A stretch of 11,043 nt of DNA, from the NCBI GenBank assembly GCA_047971925.1, contig JBKEAC010000139.1:1-11043 (forward strand), in the 5' to 3' direction. Under the pieces are notes generated by a model, which worked only from the letters and a program-made list of their open reading frames with translations, had not been told where the DNA came from and made no database searches. The translations under genes and the position numbers were made by a program. Shown piece by piece: positions 1-4,876 of this stretch. This DNA comes from JBKEDC01 sp047971925 (GTDB lineage: Bacteria; Bacteroidota; Bacteroidia; Bacteroidales; Prolixibacteraceae). Within the stretch, counting starts at the first letter, position 1, and each line of letters starts with the position of its first letter.

Positions 1-72
1 AAAGAGCCCGCTTCGGGTAGGCGTTCGGCACTTTATTCGTTTGAGCCCTTAATGAAAATTGTGCGAGTTTAA
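1..72 (+). CDS. 3' end of an upstream Fic-family protein (partial)
   Basis: The window starts in an open frame that reads 23 codons to a TAA at 70-72 and contains GRRSALYSFEPLMKIV. This matches the usual C-terminal strand of Fic proteins with a winged-helix tail (a GRxxxxxYxFEPLxxI pattern). The same nucleotides recur at 1216-1287 at the 3' end of the next fic gene with only two differences in the coding part, so this is the tail of a paralogous Fic gene lying just left of the window. Whether that copy is complete cannot be seen. The family transfers AMP (or another nucleotide moiety) to hydroxyl side chains of target proteins. The assignment rests on the repeat and the tail motif, not on catalytic residues. 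Confidence 0.75.
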   Translation, partial: KEPASGRRSALYSFEPLMKIVRV

Positions 73-73
73 T

Positions 74-113
74 GCTTTGCTTATCGAATTTCGCCTAAAA
101 CGATAAGCAAAGC
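74..113. repeat. Palindromic hairpin after the upstream fic stop
   Basis: The arms GCTTTGCTTATCG (74-86) and CGATAAGCAAAGC (101-113) are perfect reverse complements around a 14-base loop. The element begins two bases after the TAA of the partial fic gene. The right arm can instead pair with TTATCGTTTT at 121-130, because AAAACGATAA at 97-106 is its exact reverse complement. That alternative hairpin is followed by a T-rich stretch and could act as a terminator for the upstream gene. The same hairpin family recurs at 1291-1467. Confidence 0.8.
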
Positions 114-135
114 TCGTTGGTTATCGTTTTGTTCT

Positions 136-143
136 TATATTTG
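136..143 (+). promoter_or_regulatory. Probable -7 box of the fic promoter
   Basis: TATATTTG matches the Bacteroidota housekeeping sigma -7 consensus TAnnTTTG and lies 22 bases before the fic ATG. A convincing -33 TTTG is not visible at the usual spacing; TTGG at 117-120 is the nearest candidate and sits a little too close. TTATCG repeats end 9 bases upstream of the box, so a repressor bound there would be well placed to control it. Confidence 0.45.
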
Positions 144-165
144 CAGGAATTTTAAAGGCTAAGAG

Positions 166-1230
166 ATGAAAAATTTCGATTTAGAGAATGCTGTAAGCTA
201 CCATTACGATCAATTTCCACCCCGGAATATTAACTATGGAAATTTAATTGCGGAAATAATCAAGGCAACGGAAGCATTGGCTCGATTCGACCAAATGCTA
301 AAGAACTTGCACAATAGCGAAATCCTGTTAGCTCCATTGAGAAATCAGGAGGCTGTTATTTCATCGCGCATTGAAGGTACTATAAGCACGATGGATGAAA
401 TTATGCAATATCAGGCCGATGAAGAAGAAAAGGATGTAACTTCAAGAACAAGAACAGATGTTGTTGAAACGATTTTATATGAGAGAACACTAAAGAATGC
501 GCAACATGCTTTGACCGATGGTTACAATCTGTCGAGTAGTTTTATCTGTCAAATGCACCAGCAACTACTATCTTTGGGGAGAGGTGCAAATAAATCGCCA
601 GGCTTATTTAAAAAAGAACAAAATTTCTTAGCCGATAAGCTCAATAGAAAGATACAGTTCATTCCGATTAGTCCTGAAAAGTTAGAAGAAGGAGTAGATA
701 AGCTTTTTGAATATATCCAAAATAGTACAGATCCAGCTTTAATAAAGACCGCATTAATGCATTTGGAGTTCGAATCGTTGCACCCTTTCCAAGATGGAAA
801 TGGGAGAATTGGACGTATGTTGATAACCCTTTTGCTCTGGAAAGAAGGGATTTTATCTCAACCTCATTTTTATATTAGTGGTTATCTGGAAGAACATAAA
901 GAGCTGTATATTTCAACTATGCGGATGGTTTCAAAGGATAATGATTGGGAGGCTTGGTTGAGGTTTTTTCTCATAGCAGTGGAGCAACAAGCTGTTCGGA
1001 ATTTGCAGGTGGCAGAGCAAATAAAAGAGTTGTATGAGGAAATGAAAGTCAAGTTTGCAGATATTTTGTCATCTAAATGGAGTATTAATGCATTAGACTT
1101 TGTATTTACTTATCCTGTTTTTCGGAATAATAAGTTTGCCTCAAAAGCTGGTATTCCAGCACCAACGGCACCTAGTTTAACGAAAAAGTTGTTAGAGTAC
1201 GGTTATCTTCTCGAAAAAGAGCCCGCTTAG
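166..1230 (+). CDS. Fic/DOC-family AMP-transferase, C-terminally shortened
   Basis: This 354-residue protein belongs to the Fic family, which modifies target proteins with AMP at Ser, Thr or Tyr. The catalytic motif HPFQDGNGRIGR (H206 onward) matches HxFx(D/E)GNGRxxR completely, so the active site looks intact. An N-terminal Fic_N region carries SSRIEG (S66-G71), the (S/T)xxxE(G/N) inhibitory helix of class II Fic enzymes in which the Glu blocks ATP binding. A separate antitoxin is therefore not required. Residues from about 275 look like a winged-helix tail. The frame stops at TAG 1228-1230. Read through, it would continue GRRSALYTFEPLMKIVRV to TAA 1285-1287, like the upstream copy, giving 373 residues. 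The stop therefore looks like a recent nonsense mutation that removes the last strand. The Fic core should still fold, but altered target recognition or partial loss of function is possible. The natural target is unknown. Confidence 0.9.
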   Translation: MKNFDLENAVSYHYDQFPPRNINYGNLIAEIIKATEALARFDQMLKNLHNSEILLAPLRNQEAVISSRIEGTISTMDEIMQYQADEEEKDVTSRTRTDVVETILYERTLKNAQHALTDGYNLSSSFICQMHQQLLSLGRGANKSPGLFKKEQNFLADKLNRKIQFIPISPEKLEEGVDKLFEYIQNSTDPALIKTALMHLEFESLHPFQDGNGRIGRMLITLLLWKEGILSQPHFYISGYLEEHKELYISTMRMVSKDNDWEAWLRFFLIAVEQQAVRNLQVAEQIKELYEEMKVKFADILSSKWSINALDFVFTYPVFRNNKFASKAGIPAPTAPSLTKKLLEYGYLLEKEPA

Positions 1231-1326
1231 GGTAGGCGTTCGGCACTTTATACGTTTGAGCCCTTAATGAAAATTGTGCGAGTTTAATGCTTTGCTTATC
1301 GAATTTCGCCTAAAACGATAAACAAA
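1216..1326 (+). repeat. Second copy of the fic 3' end plus hairpin
   Basis: This block repeats positions 1-111 at an offset of 1215 bases with three substitutions in 111 bases: C to A making the TAG at 1228-1230, T to A at 1252, and G to A at 1322. It covers the last 23 fic codons and the following palindrome. The copies diverge after about 1326, so the promoter part beyond 111 was not copied here. The simplest reading is a tandem duplication of a unit of about 1.2 kb containing fic. Confidence 0.85.
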
Positions 1327-1467
1327 CTAGTTTGATCACTGTATTTGATAAACAAACTACTTTGCTTATCGAATTTCGATTAAAACGATAAGCAAACTAG
1401 TTTGATTACTGTATTTGATAAACAAAATGCTTTGCTTATTGAATTTCGCCTAAAACGATAAGCAAAC
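1291..1467. repeat. 70-bp tandem repeat with internal palindromes, 2.5 copies
   Basis: Units begin at 1291, 1361 and 1431, exactly 70 bases apart; the third is cut off after about 37 bases. Each unit holds the hairpin TTTGCTTATCG / CGATAAGCAAA seen after the upstream fic copy, perfect in unit two and with one altered arm position in units one and three. The first two units then hold the 12-bp palindrome CAAACTAGTTTG (1323-1334 and 1393-1404). No coding frame fits. The repeat fills most of the fic-hpt gap. Its position after fic suggests a role in transcription ending or autoregulation, but it may simply be an expanded intergenic repeat. Confidence 0.8.
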
Positions 1468-1692
1468 ATTTAATCATTCAATGTCGATTAATCCAACAAT
1501 CTAGCTTGTCTTTACTATAAAATAGAATGTTCAACACGGGCTTGTCCAAAAATATTTCATTAAAAAAGTAATCTTTCAGCCCGAATAAGTTAGAAAATAG
1601 CCTAATATTTATTTTCTTTGTAGGCTTTTAGAAGTTGATACTTCGAGATTCAGAAAACTCGAAGATAATCGCCACATAAAAGTATATATAAA
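1468..1692 (+). promoter_or_regulatory. hpt leader, weak promoter candidate
   Basis: This AT-rich stretch contains no gene. The best match to the Bacteroidota -7 consensus TAnnTTTG is TTTCTTTG at 1613-1620 (7 of 8), with no clear -33 partner. TTCGAGATTCAGAAAACTCGAA at roughly 1642-1663 has matching TTCGAG/CTCGAA ends and could form a small hairpin in the leader. Nothing further is supported. Confidence 0.25.
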
Positions 1693-2232
1693 ATGGAAAA
1701 AATAAAAATCCACGACAAAGAGTTCGAACTCTTTATCCCTTACGAAAAGATTCGTGGCAATATTGAGCGTATTGCCGATGAAATGAATGCAGACCTACAA
1801 GGAACACAGCCTCTATTTATCTGTGTTTTGAATGGTGCTTTTTTATTTGCCACAGAAGTATTTAAACGAATTGATACCCTCGAAGCAGAAATAACTTTCG
1901 TGAAGTTCTCTTCTTATGAAGGTACAGCAACTACCGGAAATGTCAAAGAACTTATCGGTTTGAATGAAGATATTGAAGGTAGAACCGTGATAATTCTTGA
2001 GGATATTGTCGATACAGGGATCACTATTCAGCGTGTGGTTGAGCAACTTCAAACAATGAATCCTGCAACGATAAAAATAGCAACACTTCTGCTTAAACCC
2101 GATGCTTTGCAACGCGATGTGAAGTTAGACTATGTAGGACTAGAAATTCCAACAAAATTTATTGTGGGTTATGGTTTAGACTACGATGGAAGAGGTAGAA
2201 ATTTGATTGATATTTACAAAATTGTGGAATAG
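1693..2232 (+). CDS. hpt: Hypoxanthine phosphoribosyltransferase
   Basis: This 179-residue cytosolic enzyme of purine salvage condenses hypoxanthine (or guanine) with PRPP to give IMP (or GMP) and pyrophosphate. The PRPP-binding signature ILEDIVDTGIT is visible, with acidic pair E103-D104 and D107-T108-G109. The flexible-loop region FVKFSSYEGTATTGNVKEL and the C-terminal VGYGLDYDGRGRN base-binding segment are also present. Length and ends match bacterial Hpt. The ATG at 1693 follows an AT-rich leader without a Shine-Dalgarno sequence, as is usual in this phylum. It is followed by adk, another purine nucleotide enzyme, with the two separated by a 198-base repeat array. No terminator lies between them, so co-transcription is plausible. 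Confidence 0.96.
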   Translation: MEKIKIHDKEFELFIPYEKIRGNIERIADEMNADLQGTQPLFICVLNGAFLFATEVFKRIDTLEAEITFVKFSSYEGTATTGNVKELIGLNEDIEGRTVIILEDIVDTGITIQRVVEQLQTMNPATIKIATLLLKPDALQRDVKLDYVGLEIPTKFIVGYGLDYDGRGRNLIDIYKIVE

Positions 2233-2258
2233 GCATTTTAGTGGTTAGTTATTAGTTA

Positions 2259-2400
2259 TTAATGGCGAAGCCATTTAGGCACTCAGGCACTTAATTGTTA
2301 ATGGCGAAGCCACTTAGGCACTCGGGTACTTAGGTACTCAGGTACATAATCATTAATGGCGAAGCCACTTTGGCACTTTGGCACTTTGCCACTTAGGTAC
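2259..2400. repeat. Octanucleotide array with a thrice-repeated 15-bp core
   Basis: The hpt-adk spacer is built of 8-bp units of the type TTAGGCAC, TCAGGCAC, TTAGGTAC, TTTGGCAC: two at 2275-2290, four at 2314-2345 and four at 2369-2400. Between the blocks sit 23-bp elements (2291-2313 and 2346-2368) ending in TTAATGGCGAAGCCAC. The core TTAATGGCGAAGCCA occurs at 2259-2273, 2298-2312 and 2353-2367 and contains a small TGGC-GAA-GCCA hairpin. Each core contains an ATG followed by a few open codons. No protein-coding role is likely. The array ends 30 bases before the adk start. Confidence 0.85.
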
Positions 2401-2430
2401 TTACTCAATAATTCAAAAAAAGCACATAAT

Positions 2431-3003
2431 ATGTTGAACTTAATTCTTTTTGGCCCTCCAGGGGCTGGTAAAGGTACTCAGGCTGAGTTCCTGATTGAAA
2501 ATTTCGGATTAATTCACCTTTCTACAGGCGATTTACTTCGTGGAGAAATTGCAGCGAGCACCGAATTGGGCTTGAAGGCAAAAAGTATCATGGATAAAGG
2601 CGAATTAGTGTCGGATGATATCGTGATTGGCATGATTAAAAATAAATTCGCTGAAAATGCCAATGCAAAAGGATTTATTTTCGATGGATTTCCTCGCACA
2701 GTGGCTCAGGCTGAAGCACTCGATGTGCTGCTTAATGCTAATAAAACTCCTGTCTCTGCCATGTTGAGCTTGGAAGTGGAAAAAGACGAACTTGTGGCGC
2801 GACTGCTTAATCGTGGTTTAACTTCTGGTCGTTCCGACGACCAAGACCAAACGATTATTGAAAATCGAATCAACGAATATAATAACAAAACGCTACCTCT
2901 GAAAAACTACTATGCGGCTCAAAATAAGCATGTGGGTATTGAAGGAATGGGTAGCATTGAAGAAATTACTTCTCGCTTGACTAAGGCCATTAAGGCATTA
3001 TAA
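2431..3003 (+). CDS. adk: Adenylate kinase
   Basis: This 190-residue cytosolic enzyme interconverts ATP + AMP and 2 ADP, keeping adenylate pools balanced. The P-loop GPPGAGKGT is at residues 8-16, and the AMP-binding stretch HLSTGDLLR and the FDGFPRT motif follow. The LID is the short zinc-free type (RGLTSGRSDDQ), typical for Bacteroidota Adk of about 190 residues. I chose the ATG at 2431 (MLNLILFGPPG). An in-frame ATG at 2359-region would add 25 residues encoded by the octanucleotide repeat, and these have no counterpart in the family. It lies downstream of hpt and 20 bases before the YhcH-family gene, with which it probably shares a transcript ending at the terminator at 3576-3627. Confidence 0.96.
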   Translation: MLNLILFGPPGAGKGTQAEFLIENFGLIHLSTGDLLRGEIAASTELGLKAKSIMDKGELVSDDIVIGMIKNKFAENANAKGFIFDGFPRTVAQAEALDVLLNANKTPVSAMLSLEVEKDELVARLLNRGLTSGRSDDQDQTIIENRINEYNNKTLPLKNYYAAQNKHVGIEGMGSIEEITSRLTKAIKAL

Positions 3004-3023
3004 TCATTTAAAAATATTTTATC

Positions 3024-3542
3024 ATGAGTGAAGCAAAAAAATGGTTCGAAAAAGGGGAGTGGGCTGAAGGATTAAAACTACAATTGCACCCTTCGGTCGA
3101 TGTGGAAGAGTTCTACAAACAGTATCAAGCTAAGCCTGCCGTGTGGAAAAAAATGTTCCAATTCATGCAAACCGATTTGGCTGCAATGGAGGTAGGAAAA
3201 TACATTCTTGTGGAAGATGAATTGATTGCAAATATTCAAGAATACAACTCAAAAGAACCTGAAGCGGCTCGTTGGGAAGCACATGAAAAATTCATCGACT
3301 TGCAATATGTCATTTCAGGAAACGAAAAAATGGGCGTCATGCCTTTGGTTCAAGCCGTGAATGCCGGTGAATATAATGCTGAAAAAGATGTGGTGTTCTA
3401 TGGAGATAACGATGGAGCTATTTATCCAGCCGATAACACACAATACTTCTTGTTTTTTACAAGCGACTTGCACCGTCCGGGTATTAAAGATGGTGAATCG
3501 ACTCCAGTGAAAAAAGTGGTGATGAAAATTGCAGTGGTGTAA
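3024..3542 (+). CDS. YhcH/YjgK/YiaL family cupin protein
   Basis: This 172-residue protein matches the YhcH/YjgK/YiaL (DUF386, EbgC-like) family of single-domain beta-barrel proteins. Members are linked to sugar processing, such as sialic acid or other carbohydrate operons, and are thought to bind a metal in the barrel. The signature EAHEKFIDLQYVISG includes H87 and D92, and the downstream FFTSDLHRPG gives H150; these are the likely metal ligands. The first 40 or so residues extend beyond the shorter enterobacterial members, a layout common in anaerobic Bacteroidota homologs. The biochemical activity is not established for this branch, and adjacency to adk gives no sugar substrate. Gap to adk is 20 bases and a strong terminator follows 34 bases after the stop. 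Confidence 0.9.
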   Translation: MSEAKKWFEKGEWAEGLKLQLHPSVDVEEFYKQYQAKPAVWKKMFQFMQTDLAAMEVGKYILVEDELIANIQEYNSKEPEAARWEAHEKFIDLQYVISGNEKMGVMPLVQAVNAGEYNAEKDVVFYGDNDGAIYPADNTQYFLFFTSDLHRPGIKDGESTPVKKVVMKIAVV

Positions 3543-3575
3543 TTCAATTACGAATTAGAAATTACGAATTACGAT

Positions 3576-3627
3576 AAGCCGTGGGCTAGGGTGCAGTGAT
3601 GCGGTGCTAGCCCACGGCTTTTTTTTT
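3576..3627 (+). terminator. Strong intrinsic terminator after hpt-adk-yhcH
   Basis: A perfect 14-bp stem AAGCCGTGGGCTAG (3576-3589) pairs with CTAGCCCACGGCTT (3607-3620) around a 17-base loop. Nine consecutive T residues (3619-3627) follow. This is a textbook Rho-independent terminator for the plus-strand genes ending at 3542. Two copies of AATTACGAATTA (3546-3557 and 3560-3571) lie just before the stem. Confidence 0.95.
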
Positions 3628-3695
3628 GGAGACTTCTAAAATTGGCTGTTAGGTCATTTTGATTTTATGAGAGATAGATTTCAACCTTATCGTAG

Positions 3696-3715
3696 AGGCG
3701 CTTTGCAAAGCGCCT
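3696..3715. repeat. Perfect 20-bp palindrome, REP-like
   Basis: AGGCGCTTTG at 3696-3705 is followed directly by its exact reverse complement CAAAGCGCCT at 3706-3715, with no loop bases. It sits alone in the 230-base gap between the terminator and the next promoter and resembles dispersed GC-rich palindromes found between genes. No T-tract follows, so it is not an intrinsic terminator. The remainder of 3628-3830 shows no gene. Confidence 0.75.
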
Positions 3716-3831
3716 GATTTAAGAAATTAGTGCAAAAGATGCTCTCAGAAAACAAAATGAACAACAGCTGTATTTAGCAGCTTCCCCAATTTAAAACTAA
3801 TTTTTAGAAGTCCCTTTTTGTTTCAAAACAC

Positions 3832-3860
3832 TTGCACATGCGCAAAAATGATTACTTTTG
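3832..3860 (+). promoter_or_regulatory. Bacteroidota-type promoter
   Basis: TACTTTTG at 3853-3860 fits the -7 consensus TAnnTTTG exactly. TTG at 3832-3834 lies 18 bases upstream, near the usual -33 spacing. Transcription would start around 3866-3870, giving a leader of about 140 bases that contains five TAAGCAAG motifs before the AlbA_2-domain gene. Confidence 0.65.
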
Positions 3861-3877
3861 AGTGTTGAAGAACGAAT

Positions 3878-4003
3878 TAAGCAAGAATCACCCCAAAATA
3901 AGCAAGCTTAATTTGAGCTTCTAACTACGTGGGAATCAAGTGTGCTTTTGTGCTAAGCAAGGAAAAGTGGAAATTAAGCAAGGAAAGCGGAAAAATAAGC
4001 AAG
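3878..4003 (+). repeat. Five TAAGCAAG motifs in the leader of the AlbA_2 gene
   Basis: TAAGCAAG occurs at 3878-3885, 3899-3906, 3954-3961, 3975-3982 and 3996-4003. The intervals are 21, 55, 21 and 21 bases. Steps of 21 bases place the sites on one face of the helix, the arrangement expected for a cooperative DNA-binding protein or an iteron-like array. The last copy ends two bases before the proposed ATG. The frame through the last three copies is open and would read a 7-residue KQGK-type repeat, so a translated origin cannot be fully excluded. Confidence 0.7.
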
Positions 4004-4005
4004 AA

Positions 4006-4386
4006 ATGAATCAAACGACATCGAAAATCAATAGCCAATACTCTTTGGAATATATGATTACTCAAGCTGAAGGGCAATATTTAGAGCGAAAAGGTTTAGG
4101 TGAAAACGACCTCAGACCTACTAAAATAGCGGATGAACTTATTGGCATGCTTAATGCTAGTGGTGGTTTGTTGGTTTTTGGTCTTGCTGATGATGGGGAA
4201 ATTCAAGATTTGCACTCTTTGGGTGAAGAAAAATTGCGAGGATATCGCACGCTGATAATCGACTTTATTTCTCCAACACCCAATGTGGAATTAGAAGAAC
4301 TGACTTTAAATGGTGGCGAGCTACTATTTCTGTATCACGTTGAGCCCGAGTTTGAGAGGGTGTTCTCTCGGGTGGACAATCAATAG
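4006..4386 (+). pseudogene. Shortened AlbA_2 (Schlafen-like) domain protein
   Basis: The 126-residue frame begins MNQTTSKINS and matches the N-terminal AlbA_2 (divergent AAA_4, Schlafen-type) domain of putative transcriptional regulators. Visible marks are YLERKG (the usual E-x-K strand), then IADELIGMLNASGGLLVFGLADDGEIQDL, the conserved A/LNasGGxLxxGxxDDG segment. Full-length family members usually continue for several hundred residues with further domains. Here the frame stops after EFERVFSRVDNQ, inside what is normally a beta strand, and a terminator follows 34 bases later. The likely explanation is a deletion that removed the C-terminal part, though a stand-alone domain gene remains possible. 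A good promoter suggests it is transcribed. I chose ATG 4006; a GTG at 3940 would add 22 Lys-rich residues encoded by the repeat motifs. Confidence 0.7.
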
Positions 4387-4419
4387 CTGATGATCTTTTA
4401 GAAGACAGCTTAACTTCTT

Positions 4420-4456
4420 AAAAAGCTCAATCGCGCGATGTGATTGAGCTTTTTTT
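4420..4456 (+). terminator. Intrinsic terminator after the AlbA_2 gene
   Basis: AAAAAGCTCAATC (4420-4432) pairs perfectly with GATTGAGCTTTTT (4442-4454) around a 9-base loop, and the T run continues to 4456. The symmetric A and T flanks mean it could work in both directions. It lies 34 bases after the stop at 4386. Confidence 0.92.
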
Positions 4457-4787
4457 GGCTCTATGTCGAAGATAGGGGGTAATCAAATCTGACTCTTTTG
4501 TTGTTCCTAATTTAGTGATCGATGCGATTGCAACACGATTGCAACATGCTTGCAATTCACTTTCAAACGTCTTCAATCTTTTTTGTCGAAGCTTGCCGCA
4601 TGAGGTCGGGAACGTTCAATCATTTAATTGAATCCACTTGCAATGCGTCTTTCAACCGAATGCCCATTTGGTCATTGTTTGATTGCCTCGCCGATTTAAC
4701 CAAGCAGGCATAATTCGACAATTCACTACCAGATAAATTCAGCATAGACCCATTTTTTTTCATTAAAATCACACAAGTTCTTCAAAC
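4457..4787. other. Gene-poor spacer upstream of ppk1
   Basis: No convincing gene is present. It contains an 11-bp direct repeat CGATTGCAACA at 4525-4535 and 4536-4546, followed by TGCTTGCAA at 4547-4555. A further TTGCAATGC near 4638 echoes the repeats found after comM. A small inverted repeat TTCAAT / ATTGAA lies at about 4616-4633. A 63-codon open frame over this stretch lacks recognisable protein character. Confidence 0.6.
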
Positions 4788-4809
4788 TTTAACGTTATTA
4801 TACGTTAAA
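4788..4809. promoter_or_regulatory. Inverted repeat upstream of ppk1, possible operator
   Basis: TTTAACG (4788-4794) and CGTTAAA (4803-4809) form a perfect 7-bp inverted repeat with an 8-base AT spacer, 68 bases before the ppk1 start. The spacing is suitable for a dimeric regulator. TAAATTCG at about 4834-4841 is a one-mismatch candidate for the Bacteroidota -7 box TAnnTTTG. Both calls come from sequence pattern only. Confidence 0.4.
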
Positions 4810-4876
4810 CCACGAAATTCATCAATTAAATATGTAAATTCGTGTGCTTATATGAATTGTTTATATAATAACTCGA

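Noticed and set aside
166..1230. Fic gene as part of a two-gene toxin-antitoxin pair
   Set aside because: No small antitoxin gene is found next to it. The inhibitory SSRIEG motif is within the same protein, as in class II Fic enzymes.
1291..1467. Possible CRISPR-like array after fic
   Set aside because: The whole 70-bp unit is repeated, including the part that would be a spacer, so it is an ordinary tandem repeat.
2259..2400. Possible small CRISPR array in the hpt-adk gap
   Set aside because: The material between the repeat cores is itself made of 8-bp repeats rather than unique spacers, spacing is unequal (39 and 55), and no cas genes are present.
2356..2430. Longer adk start adding 25 N-terminal residues
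   Set aside because: These codons fall in the octanucleotide repeat array. Adk orthologs begin at MLNLILFGPPG, so the ATG at 2431 is preferred.
3940..4005. GTG start extending the AlbA_2 protein by 22 residues
   Set aside because: The added residues are Lys/Gln-rich and encoded by the TAAGCAAG repeats. The ATG at 4006 gives a normal domain start.
4522..4713. 63-codon open frame before ppk1
   Set aside because: It lacks recognisable motifs, overlaps the CGATTGCAACA direct repeats and has no promoter-like signal close by.
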